From the NCBI GenBank assembly GCA_023392535.1, contig JAEVYY010000024.1:62001-126000 (forward strand): a stretch of 64,000 nucleotides of DNA, given 5' to 3'. A model generated the notes under the pieces. It ran no database searches. It had not been told where the DNA came from and was given only the letters and a program-made list of their open reading frames with translations. The translations under genes and the position numbers were made by a program. Every line of letters starts with the position of its first letter. Position 1 is the first letter of the stretch. This DNA comes from Bacillota bacterium (lineage in GTDB: Bacteria; Bacillota; Clostridia; Lachnospirales; Lachnospiraceae). Positions 1 through 8,846 of this stretch are shown one piece after another.

Positions 1-1494
1 CAAACGCATATTGCTAAATTTCTCTTTTATGGTTCCCGGCATCTTTCCCATCAATGATGCCTTCCCATGCACGACTTCATCATGTGAAAGTGCCAGAAAA
101 AAGTTCTCACAGTAAGCATAAATCATACTAAATGTCAAATCACTATGATGATAGCTTCTAAAATAGGGATCAAACTTAATATAACTTAAGTAATCATTCT
201 TCCACCCCATATTCCACTTATAATCAAATCCAAGCCCATCTTTTTGAAGTGCTTCTGTCATTTTGGGCCATGCAGTAGCTCCTTCCGCAATTGATAATGC
301 ACCTTTACCTCTTTTTCTTATCATGGAATTCAAATGCTTGATAAACTCGATTGCTTCTAAATTCTCATTTCCTCCGTATATGTTTGCAGCCCATTTTCCG
401 TCTTGCCTTCCATAGTCCAAATATAGCATGGATGCCACTGCACTCATGCGGATTCCATCTGCGTGATAGCGTTCTATCCAAAACATTGCATTTGCAATCA
501 AATAATTACTTACTTCCGGACGTCCATAATTATAAATCAAAGTTCCACAATGGGGATGTTCTCCTTTTTTAGGATCCAGCTGCTCATAGAGAAAGGTACC
601 GTCAAAAGCAGATAGCCCATGGATATCGCGTGGAAAATATGCCGGAACCCAATCAAGAATTACGCCAATCTGAGCTTTATGCATTTCATCCATAAAATAC
701 ATAAAGTCATCAGGTGTGCCGTATCTTGCTGTCGGGGCATAATAGCCAATAGTCTGATATCCCCATGAGGCATCCAGCGGGTGTTCCATGATTGGCAGCA
801 ATTCTATATGCGTATATCCCATTTCAGTTACATATTGTATGATCTTTTGTGCAAGTTCTCTATAATTATAAAAATCCCTTCCATCCTTGGGTTTTGCAAA
901 AGATCCAAGATGAATTTCATAAACATTGAGAGGCTGCTTTGAGGAATTAACATGTTCTCTCTTTAATAGCCATTCTTGGTCATTCCATTGATAGTTCTCA
1001 ATAGAATGAATGACAGAAGCATTACCAGGACGTAATTGAGCTGAAAATCCATATGGATCCGATTTTAAGTACGTATGGCCTCCTTTTACCTTTAACTCAA
1101 ATTTATATCGATCTCCAATTTTTGCACCTGGAACAAATAATTCAAAGATTCCAGAATCCCATAAACGCTGCATTTGATGAACTCTTCCATCCCATTCATT
1201 AAAATCTCCTACCACACTGACTCGCATTGCATTCGGCGCCCACACTGCAAAACTGACCCCTTTCACACCTTTTAACGTACGCGGATGCGCACCTAAGCAA
1301 TCATAAATAGTGTAATGTATACCAGAATTAAATTTATCCGTATCTTTCTTTGTAATCTGTGGGGGAAAGCTATGAGCATCCACTACTTTTTTCGTAACTT
1401 GCGCACCTAATAAATCTTGCGGTTTATCTTCTTCCGAGTAAATGATACTTTCCATTTTAGGCCAGTCCAATAACTGATACAGCTTATTATCCAT
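1..1494 (-). CDS. GlgB-like 1,4-alpha-glucan branching enzyme homologue, 3' part outside window
   Basis: The first 498 residues are visible; the C-terminus lies beyond base 1. An N-terminal CBM48-type domain (about residues 30-130) is followed by a GH13 barrel, overall clearly GlgB. The catalytic nucleophile Asp of the family motif (RVDAVASM) is Ser351 here (IRMSAVASM), and the region I His is Tyr (DWVPAYFP). The acid/base Glu404 and Asp472 (SHDEVVHGK) remain, and the spacings 351-404-472 equal those of E. coli D405-E458-D526. The fold is therefore kept but branching activity is doubtful; it may bind glycogen or regulate. Start chosen at ATG 1494. Family assignment is sure, activity is not. 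Confidence 0.85.
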   Translation of the reverse strand, partial: MDNKLYQLLDWPKMESIIYSEEDKPQDLLGAQVTKKVVDAHSFPPQITKKDTDKFNSGIHYTIYDCLGAHPRTLKGVKGVSFAVWAPNAMRVSVVGDFNEWDGRVHQMQRLWDSGIFELFVPGAKIGDRYKFELKVKGGHTYLKSDPYGFSAQLRPGNASVIHSIENYQWNDQEWLLKREHVNSSKQPLNVYEIHLGSFAKPKDGRDFYNYRELAQKIIQYVTEMGYTHIELLPIMEHPLDASWGYQTIGYYAPTARYGTPDDFMYFMDEMHKAQIGVILDWVPAYFPRDIHGLSAFDGTFLYEQLDPKKGEHPHCGTLIYNYGRPEVSNYLIANAMFWIERYHADGIRMSAVASMLYLDYGRQDGKWAANIYGGNENLEAIEFIKHLNSMIRKRGKGALSIAEGATAWPKMTEALQKDGLGFDYKWNMGWKNDYLSYIKFDPYFRSYHHSDLTFSMIYAYCENFFLALSHDEVVHGKASLMGKMPGTIKEKFSNMRL

Positions 1495-1557
1495 ATGATA
1501 CCTCTTAACCCATTTGTGCTAAATTATGTATCGATATTCATCTATCATTTTCCTATT

Positions 1558-2793
1558 TTATCCAATATTATGAATAAATAAACCACTTCTGAGTTTGGGT
1601 TCGAACCAAGTGGATTTTGGAGGCATTAATCTGTGTTCATCTGCTACCGCAAATAACTCTTGTATGGAAGTTGGATACATTGTAAATGCCACTTCACAAT
1701 CCGTTCGTACCCTCCTTTCTAATTCTTCTAACCCACGTATTCCTCCTACAAAATCTATATTTTTATCTGTTTTGGGATCCTCAATTCCAAATATTGGATT
1801 TAGTACCAGTTCCTGTAATATAGACACATCCAGTCCTTCGACTACATCTTTCTTCAAATATTCTTCTCGAATTTTCAGTCGGTACCAATGCTCCGCTAGG
1901 AACATCCCTATTTCACCTTTACCTTGCGGCCTAAACGGGTGGTTTTTTAGTTCTACTGTAAAATAGTCTTTTAATTTAGAAATTAAAGTCTCCTCTGTGT
2001 AGCCATTTAAGCTTTTTATCACCCGGTTATAATCCATAATCATCAACTGATCATCTGGAAATAGCACCGATAAAAAATAATTATAATCTTCTTCTCCCGT
2101 ATGCCCAGAATTCTCACAGCGTCTTTTTTGTGCCACTTTCACTGCGGATGCACATCTATGATGTCCATCTGCTATATAAATAGAATCCAATTTTTGAAAT
2201 TCTTCCTGCAACTTTAAGATACGATGTTCCTCATCAATGATCCAAACTCGGTGAGTGATGGCATCCGATGTAGTAAAGTCATAAACAGGTCGCTTTTCTT
2301 TCGTAAGCCTCACGATGTTGTTAATTTCTCGACAGGAGCGGTATGCGAGAAAAATAGGTCCTGTCTGCGCATTACAGGTATCCACATGCCTGATACGGTC
2401 AAGTTCTTTATCTGCCCTTGTATTTTCATGTTTTTTAATAATTCCATTGGTATAATCATCAACGCTTGCACATGCAACTATACCAGTTTGAACTCTGCCC
2501 TCCATAACAAGTTCGTAGATATAATAGAAAGGATTATTATCTTGTATCATCTCTCCCCTGGTTACCATATCCCACAAGGTCACTCTTGCCTTTTCATATA
2601 CTCGTTCATCATAAGTGTCTACTCCTTGATCAAAAAAAGTCTCTGCCCGGTCTACCCTTAAAAAAGAGTATGGTTCCTTTCTGACTTCTTCCAAAGCCTC
2701 TTCTCTATTAAATACATCATAGGGTAACGCTGCCACTCTTTCGGCGATGTTTTTTTCTGGTCTGATTGCCTTAAAAGGTTTTATACATGCCAT
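1558..2793 (-). CDS. DUF1015 family protein
   Basis: A 411-residue soluble protein beginning MACIKPFKAIRP, typical of DUF1015, a family often found beside serA/serC in Clostridia, as it is here (separated only by one small plus-strand gene). It contains an ADGHHR motif near the middle. Biochemical function is unknown to me. The start at 2793 is preferred over the upstream GTG at 2808 because a GTGAGG Shine-Dalgarno-like sequence lies about nine bases before it. The context suggests a link to serine metabolism, which is inference. Confidence 0.8.
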   Translation of the reverse strand: MACIKPFKAIRPEKNIAERVAALPYDVFNREEALEEVRKEPYSFLRVDRAETFFDQGVDTYDERVYEKARVTLWDMVTRGEMIQDNNPFYYIYELVMEGRVQTGIVACASVDDYTNGIIKKHENTRADKELDRIRHVDTCNAQTGPIFLAYRSCREINNIVRLTKEKRPVYDFTTSDAITHRVWIIDEEHRILKLQEEFQKLDSIYIADGHHRCASAVKVAQKRRCENSGHTGEEDYNYFLSVLFPDDQLMIMDYNRVIKSLNGYTEETLISKLKDYFTVELKNHPFRPQGKGEIGMFLAEHWYRLKIREEYLKKDVVEGLDVSILQELVLNPIFGIEDPKTDKNIDFVGGIRGLEELERRVRTDCEVAFTMYPTSIQELFAVADEHRLMPPKSTWFEPKLRSGLFIHNIG

Positions 2794-2885
2794 TTGCCTA
2801 ATCCTCACTATTCTTTTTTCATGTATTGTTCATAACGTATTATAATAATCGATTTTATCAAATGCAGTGCATTCGTACAAGCCTT

Positions 2886-2914
2886 TTGACACGATCTTTC
2901 AATCATGTTAAAAT
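2886..2914 (+). promoter_or_regulatory. Sigma-A type promoter for the 87-residue gene
   Basis: TTGACA at 2886-2891 and TAAAAT at 2909-2914 are separated by 17 bases and lie about 45 bases upstream of the start at 2960. Confidence 0.7.
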
Positions 2915-2959
2915 ACATTTTATGAATTTATGGATGAAAAGTGAAGGAGGAATTTTTTT

Positions 2960-3223
2960 ATGACTCAGGAAGAAAAAGAATTGTTAGACAAAATAAATGA
3001 TTATGCAAATGAAGTACTCGCTGATATTGATCCTCAGAAAACCAGAATATCTGTTCAATTAGAAAAATTAAGACCTATTATGGAAGAGATTGCAAAAGAA
3101 AAGAGGATTACTGTTGAAGAAATATTCATTCAATACATGGATCTTGCAAGCGAAGCCTCTTTAAAAAGAGAAAATGACTTTAAAGAAGAGTTCAGAGATA
3201 TCGCCAACTCCATTCAATCGTAA
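2960..3223 (+). CDS. Small charged hypothetical protein
   Basis: 87 residues, acidic and lysine-rich, predicted helical, without Cys, signal peptide or membrane segment. A strong ribosome binding site (GAAGGAGG) and a good promoter precede it, so it is very likely a real gene. It lies alone on the plus strand between DUF1015 and serA. I do not recognise the family. Confidence 0.75.
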   Translation: MTQEEKELLDKINDYANEVLADIDPQKTRISVQLEKLRPIMEEIAKEKRITVEEIFIQYMDLASEASLKRENDFKEEFRDIANSIQS

Positions 3224-3250
3224 AAGGAATCTGAACTATAGAATAAAAAT

Positions 3251-3291
3251 AATAGATAGCGTATACAAAATTATTGCTTACGCTATCTATT
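3251..3291 (-). terminator. Terminator of the serC-serA operon
   Basis: Arms AATAGATAGCGTA and TACGCTATCTATT form a 13-bp perfect stem. Read on the minus strand it is followed by a T-rich tract, 30 bases after the serA stop. It may also serve the convergent small plus-strand gene. Confidence 0.75.
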
Positions 3292-3320
3292 ATCATTCCG
3301 TTTGCCTATCTATCCTATCT

Positions 3321-4490
3321 TTATTTTATGATACGTACTCGGAATACGCCATTAATTGTCTGTAATTTAGTAATAATCTCTTCACTTAAAGGACTTTCAA
3401 TATCCATCATGGTATACGCAACTTCGCCTCGCGACTTATTCACCAAATCGGTAATATTGATGCCATTATCTCCCATTAATGCTGTGAATTTTGTAAGCAT
3501 ATTTGCAATGTTCTTATGAAAAATAGCAATACGTCCCACTTGATTGCAAATGCCCATTTCACACTTCGGATAATTTACACTATTTATAATATTTCCATTT
3601 TCCAGATAGTCCATTAACTCTCTGACAGCCATTTTTGCGCAATTATCTTCGGATTCTTCGGTCGAAGCCCCAAGATGAGGGATGACAACACAACCTTCCT
3701 GACCAACCGTCGTGCTATTCGGAAAATCGGTCATGTATTTTTTGATTTTTCCTAACTTGATTCCTGTTAAAATAGCTTTTTCATCCGCCAGCAGATCTCT
3801 TGCAAAATTAATAAGGATGACACCATCTTTCATTTTATGTATGGTTTCTTCATTAATCATTTCTCTTGTAGAATCCAATAATGGTAAATGAAGTGTAATA
3901 ATATCGCAATTCTGATAGATTTCATCGACATTGAGTACGTGTTTTACATCACGACTCAAATTCCATGCCGCATCTACTGATACATAAGGATCATATCCAT
4001 ACACTTCCATTCCCAAATGTCTGGCTACATTCGCAACTTTAACACCAATAGCACCAAGGCCTATAATGCCTAATTTTTTATCTTGGATTTCATTACCTGC
4101 AAAATTTTTCTTTGCCTTTTCTGCAGATTTTGCAATATTTACATCATCTTTATTTTCTTGCACCCAATTAATTCCACCAACAATGTCTCTGGATGCCAAT
4201 AACATACCTGCAATCACAAGCTCCTTTACACCGTTTGCATTAGCACCCGGAGTATTGAATACAACAATACCTTTTTCCGCACATTTTTCAAGTGGGATAT
4301 TATTTACTCCTGCGCCTGCTCTTGCAATTGCCAGTAACTGATCCGAGAATTCCATATCATGCATGACAGCACTTCTTACCAGAATACCTTCTGCTTCTTT
4401 TATATCTTCCGTCTTCTCATATAAACTACTGAATTTTTCTAATCCAATCGTAGCAATAGGATTTAAACAGCTATATTTAAACATCCTCAT
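3321..4490 (-). CDS. serA: D-3-phosphoglycerate dehydrogenase
   Basis: 389 residues. Oxidises 3-phosphoglycerate with NAD+, the first step of serine synthesis. The Rossmann motif GLGAIGVKVANVA, the D-2-hydroxyacid dehydrogenase signature regions and a C-terminal ACT domain (from about residue 315) are visible. The ACT domain in the family senses serine. It follows serC by 32 bases in the same direction, so the two form an operon. A second ATG at 4484 is an alternative start; the AGGGAG element is better spaced for it. Confidence 0.92.
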   Translation of the reverse strand: MRMFKYSCLNPIATIGLEKFSSLYEKTEDIKEAEGILVRSAVMHDMEFSDQLLAIARAGAGVNNIPLEKCAEKGIVVFNTPGANANGVKELVIAGMLLASRDIVGGINWVQENKDDVNIAKSAEKAKKNFAGNEIQDKKLGIIGLGAIGVKVANVARHLGMEVYGYDPYVSVDAAWNLSRDVKHVLNVDEIYQNCDIITLHLPLLDSTREMINEETIHKMKDGVILINFARDLLADEKAILTGIKLGKIKKYMTDFPNSTTVGQEGCVVIPHLGASTEESEDNCAKMAVRELMDYLENGNIINSVNYPKCEMGICNQVGRIAIFHKNIANMLTKFTALMGDNGINITDLVNKSRGEVAYTMMDIESPLSEEIITKLQTINGVFRVRIIK

Positions 4491-4522
4491 AATCTCCCTT
4501 ATACATATAATACTAATATGTT

Positions 4523-5611
4523 CTAGTTGTTCGAATTTTCCGCTTCAAATTTTTTCATGAATTCTACTAATTTAATGACGCCTTCTTTTGGCATCGCATT
4601 ATAAATACTTGCCCTCATACCACCTACCGAACGATGCCCCTTTAAATTTTCCAACCCAGCTGCTTTGGCTTCTTTTACAAATTTAGCATCCAATTCATCA
4701 TCACCTGTAACAAATGGAACATTCATAAGAGAACGGTCTTCTTTACAAACAGTACCTTTGAACAGTTTACTTTCATCTAAGAAGTCATATAAGATTTTGG
4801 CTTTCTCTTCATTATGTAACTTGATTCCTTCCAGTCCACCCATCTTTTTTAACCATTTAAATACTTTTCCACAAATATAGATTCCATATGCAGGAGGTGT
4901 ATTATACAGAGAATTTGCATCTGCATGCGTCTTATATTTTAACATGGTAGGAGTACCTGGCAGAACATCCTCTGAAATTAAGTCTTCTCTTATAATAACA
5001 ATTACGACACCCGCAGGTCCGATATTCTTTTGAACACCACCATAAATCAATCCATACTTCGTTACATCTACCGGTTCCGACAAAAAACAAGAAGATACAT
5101 CAGCTACTAGCGGTTTTCCCTTTGTATTTGGAAGTTTTTTAAATTTTGTACCATAGATGGTATTGTTCTCGCAAATATAAACATAGTCCGCATTTTCTGA
5201 AATGAAAAGATCAGAACAATCTGGAATATAAGAAAAGGTTTTATCTTCAGAAGTGGCAATTTTATTTGCCTTTCCATATATAGAAGCTTCCTGGTATGCC
5301 TTTTTAGCCCACTGACCTGTCACTATATAATCAGCGACTCCATTCTTCATCAGGTTCATTGGAATAGCAGCAAACTGTTCGCTTGCTCCCCCTTGTAAAA
5401 ATAAAACTCTGTAATTATCAGGAATATTCATAAGTTCTCTTAAGTCTGATTCGGCTTCTTTTATGATAGTATCATAAGTCTTAGATCGATGGCTCATTTC
5501 CATAACGGACATTCCAGAACCTTTATAATCTAACATTTCATCTGCAGCCTCTTTTAATACTTCTTCAGGCAAAACTGCTGGTCCTGCTGAAAAATTGTAC
5601 ACTCTACTCAC
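4523..5611 (-). CDS. serC: Phosphoserine aminotransferase
   Basis: 362 residues, usual length for SerC. PLP enzyme converting 3-phosphohydroxypyruvate to phosphoserine. Begins MSRVYNFSAGPAVLPEEVL, and the family PLP-lysine region (YGGVQKNIGPAG) is present. Starts with GTG seven bases after AGGAGG. First gene of the serC-serA operon, with its own promoter at 5648-5676. Confidence 0.95.
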   Translation of the reverse strand: MSRVYNFSAGPAVLPEEVLKEAADEMLDYKGSGMSVMEMSHRSKTYDTIIKEAESDLRELMNIPDNYRVLFLQGGASEQFAAIPMNLMKNGVADYIVTGQWAKKAYQEASIYGKANKIATSEDKTFSYIPDCSDLFISENADYVYICENNTIYGTKFKKLPNTKGKPLVADVSSCFLSEPVDVTKYGLIYGGVQKNIGPAGVVIVIIREDLISEDVLPGTPTMLKYKTHADANSLYNTPPAYGIYICGKVFKWLKKMGGLEGIKLHNEEKAKILYDFLDESKLFKGTVCKEDRSLMNVPFVTGDDELDAKFVKEAKAAGLENLKGHRSVGGMRASIYNAMPKEGVIKLVEFMKKFEAENSNN

Positions 5612-5647
5612 TTTTTCTCCTCCTAATAGTTTAATACATTAAAGTAT

Positions 5648-5676
5648 ATTCTACATTTTATAATTTTAATAGTCAA
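5648..5676 (-). promoter_or_regulatory. Sigma-A type promoter of serC
   Basis: On the minus strand TTGACT (5671-5676) and TAGAAT (5648-5653) are separated by 17 bases, about 40 bases upstream of the GTG start of serC. Confidence 0.7.
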
Positions 5677-5707
5677 TACAATTTTCCCGCTTTTCCAAAT
5701 TAAAGTG

Positions 5708-7105
5708 TTAATAGAAAATAATAACGGGAGTTCCTATTTCAACCATATCATATAGTCTCTCCATTTGTTCATATGGAGTATTAATACATCCGTGTGAACC
5801 TGCTGTTTTATAGATCTCTCCACCAAAATTTTTACGCCACAGTGCATCGTGTATACCAATATTCCCATTTACTGGCATCCAAAAATTAACGTGCGAAGCA
5901 TAACCCGGACCACGTAATATTCTATTTTTTTGTTTTGCATATACATAGCATACTCGTTCTGGTGTCCCTCTTTTTAAAGAAGTATTTCCTGTAACCACGG
6001 GCGTTTCCAACTGCAACACACCATTTAAATAATAGTACATAGTCTGTTTTGTCATATCGATTTCAATATAAGTATCACCGATATCATCTTTCCCTTGTTT
6101 TTTAGCTGTCTTTTCATACATAGGTACTCTGTCTGACTCATTATGTTCTGCGAATGCTTGCAATAAATATTGTACCTCGGCTTTTTGATCAAGCTTATTT
6201 CCATATGTTCCCCCTTCTATGGTAATCAAATCACCTCTGGTGGAATGAAACTGCCTGATTGCACCTACCGTATCATATTTGGAAGCAAGGGTTGCAATAA
6301 ACGTCTGAATTCCAGATTCATCCAATACCAGTTGACCTGACTCATCCAGCATAAATTCATCATCTGCGTCCTTTTTAATCCAACCCGAAACAATAGAAGA
6401 ATCCAAGACTTCTATACTATCACCAAATAGATATTGCATGTGAAAGCTTTGAAACTGATTTACCTTTTCCCAAAGTTGATACTTTTCTTTTGTCTCAGGA
6501 GTTTCCTCAAAAGATTCATAGCAATTAAGAACAGCAAGATCAATAGAATGTTCATAATCCTGAATTGCATTTTCTATTTTCAGCATCGTTTTGTCAGGAT
6601 CTACAAGAACAGTTCTATTATCATACATTTCATATCCCGAAGAAGTCTTCAAAATTTCTATTCTAGGCGTAACATTCTTAGAATTAGTATTCATAAAGGA
6701 ATATTTTTGCAGCTCCTTTTTGAACAGATTTTTATCATAAGAAATCACAGGTATTAATACCTGTGATTTACTTACAAATAAATTTTCACCCCATAAAAAA
6801 GGATTTTGGCTTTCCTTCATTTTGGTTAATGGTGTAATAAAATCCTCTTGATAATGAATTTTTTCGAGATTCAGAACTTCTTTCAACCCATCCCTGCCTT
6901 CAATGGTAAACGTTTTTCCGACAGCCTTTTTACACAATTCTTCATTAATTTCTTCTACTGATTTACCCGTACAATATATTCCATTAATCCACGTACCAAA
7001 GCTAAAACTAGCTTTATAGTAGAAAGCGAGCGCTATATACATAAGTGTACACAGGATGATTGGAGTTATTACGATCATTGCAAAGTAGAATTTCTTTTTC
7101 TTCAT
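5708..7105 (-). CDS. L,D-transpeptidase (YkuD) with peptidoglycan-binding-like domain
   Basis: 465 residues: short cytoplasmic tail, one N-terminal membrane segment (residues 7-29), a long extracellular region resembling PG_binding_4, and a C-terminal YkuD domain with the catalytic SHGCINTP motif and its upstream conserved His (GIHDAL). Such enzymes make 3-3 cross-links in peptidoglycan outside the membrane. It lies between ilvB and serC, with about 30 bases to ilvB, and may be co-transcribed. Confidence 0.88.
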   Translation of the reverse strand: MKKKKFYFAMIVITPIILCTLMYIALAFYYKASFSFGTWINGIYCTGKSVEEINEELCKKAVGKTFTIEGRDGLKEVLNLEKIHYQEDFITPLTKMKESQNPFLWGENLFVSKSQVLIPVISYDKNLFKKELQKYSFMNTNSKNVTPRIEILKTSSGYEMYDNRTVLVDPDKTMLKIENAIQDYEHSIDLAVLNCYESFEETPETKEKYQLWEKVNQFQSFHMQYLFGDSIEVLDSSIVSGWIKKDADDEFMLDESGQLVLDESGIQTFIATLASKYDTVGAIRQFHSTRGDLITIEGGTYGNKLDQKAEVQYLLQAFAEHNESDRVPMYEKTAKKQGKDDIGDTYIEIDMTKQTMYYYLNGVLQLETPVVTGNTSLKRGTPERVCYVYAKQKNRILRGPGYASHVNFWMPVNGNIGIHDALWRKNFGGEIYKTAGSHGCINTPYEQMERLYDMVEIGTPVIIFY

Positions 7106-7133
7106 ACATTTCCTTTATCAAACAGTTTTTCCT

Positions 7134-8810
7134 TTATTGGTTTGATAGATCATCTCCATCAAAAGCTTCACTGATAGCAGCACCTGGAGATACCATGGGG
7201 AATACTTTGTCATCCTCTTCAATCATACAATCAAGCAAAACGGGTTCTCCTAATGAAATAGCCTTTTTTAATGCAGGTGCTACTTCTTCTTTTTTCGTTA
7301 TTCGTATTGCTTCACACCCTAGTGCTTCGGCAACTTTAACAAAATCAACTTTATCACGCAATATGGTATTGGAATAACGATGTTCATAGTATAACGTCTG
7401 CCATTGGCGTACCATGCCAAGCACATGATTGTTAATGACAACCTGTATAATCGGAATTTGATATCTGCTCGCTGTAGCAAGCTCATTCATATTCATACGA
7501 AAACAGCCATCACCTGCTATATTAATGCATATTTTATCAGGATTTCCAACTTTTGCACCTATACATGCACCAAGTCCGTATCCCATTGTTCCCAGACCAC
7601 CCGATGATAAGAAAGTTCTGGGCTTTGTAAATTTGTAATATTGAGCGGCCCACATTTGATGTTGCCCAACATCTGTGGAGATAATCGCATTTCCTTCTGT
7701 AATACGATCAATTTCTTCCATAATATAAGGACAGGTCAATTTATCCTGCTCATATTTCAAAGGATAGGATTCTTTTAATCTTTTAATATAGGAAGTCCAT
7801 TCTAAGTGCTCTTGCTGATCTAATTCCCCTATAAGATCCGTCAATATGTCCTTCATATCTCCAATAATCGATGCCGTTGTTTTTATATTTTTATTAATTT
7901 CTGCTGCATCAATATCAATGTGCAATATTTTTGCATTACTTGCAAATTTCTGAGCGTTTCCTGTAACTCTGTCAGAAAACCTTGCTCCTAAAGCAATCAG
8001 AAGATCGCATTGACTGACTCCGAAATTAGATGTCTTTGTGCCATGCATTCCTATCATACCGGTATATAATTCATCTCTACCGTTATAGGCTCCTTTTCCC
8101 ATTAATGTATCGCAAACAGGAGCGTCGATTCTTTTTGAAAATTCTTCTACTTCCGCTGATGCCCCTGATAGAATTGCTCCACCGCCTAAATAAATAAATG
8201 GTTTCTTTGATTCTTTAATTAAAGCGACCGCCTTATCGATATCATCCTTTGTATATTCCTTACGATAAGGTTCCTCTTCTGGATATATTTTATTATATTC
8301 ACATATATCAGCTGTTACATCCTTTGTAACATCCACAAGAACTGGTCCAGGTCTGCCTGATTTCGCAATTTTGAACGCTTTGCGTATTGTCTTTGCAAGA
8401 TCTTTCACATCTTTTACAATATAGCCATGCTTGGTTATCGGCATGGTCACTCCTGCAATATCCACTTCCTGAAAGGTGTCTTTTCCCAGTAACGGAAGTA
8501 CCACGTTGGCAGTAATCGCAACCATTGCAATGGAGTCCATGTATGCCGTAGCAATACCTGTTACCAGATTCGTGGCGCCTGGTCCGCTTGTTGCCAGACA
8601 TACCCCGACTTTACCTGTCGATCTTGCATATCCATCTGCCGCATGAGATGCACCTTGTTCATGTGAAGTTAAAATATGGGTGATCTCGTCACTATGCTTA
8701 TACAGCGCATCGTATACATTTAAAATGGTTCCGCCTGGGTAGCCAAATACAGTGTCTACCCCTTGTTCTTTTAAACATTCAACAATTATTTCCGATCCTG
8801 TAAGCTGCAT
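7134..8810 (-). CDS. ilvB: Acetolactate synthase, large catalytic subunit
   Basis: 558 residues, biosynthetic type. ThDP-dependent condensation of pyruvate to acetolactate in branched-chain amino acid synthesis. The N-terminal Glu region (FGYPGGTILNVYDAL, then SHEQGA), the central FAD-like domain and the ThDP motif (GDGCFRMNMNEL...NN) are intact. It follows ilvD by 36 bases. No small regulatory subunit (ilvN) lies beside it in this window. Confidence 0.94.
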   Translation of the reverse strand: MQLTGSEIIVECLKEQGVDTVFGYPGGTILNVYDALYKHSDEITHILTSHEQGASHAADGYARSTGKVGVCLATSGPGATNLVTGIATAYMDSIAMVAITANVVLPLLGKDTFQEVDIAGVTMPITKHGYIVKDVKDLAKTIRKAFKIAKSGRPGPVLVDVTKDVTADICEYNKIYPEEEPYRKEYTKDDIDKAVALIKESKKPFIYLGGGAILSGASAEVEEFSKRIDAPVCDTLMGKGAYNGRDELYTGMIGMHGTKTSNFGVSQCDLLIALGARFSDRVTGNAQKFASNAKILHIDIDAAEINKNIKTTASIIGDMKDILTDLIGELDQQEHLEWTSYIKRLKESYPLKYEQDKLTCPYIMEEIDRITEGNAIISTDVGQHQMWAAQYYKFTKPRTFLSSGGLGTMGYGLGACIGAKVGNPDKICINIAGDGCFRMNMNELATASRYQIPIIQVVINNHVLGMVRQWQTLYYEHRYSNTILRDKVDFVKVAEALGCEAIRITKKEEVAPALKKAISLGEPVLLDCMIEEDDKVFPMVSPGAAISEAFDGDDLSNQ

Positions 8811-8846
8811 TTATTTATCCACTCCTTTACAAGTATACTCTTTCTC

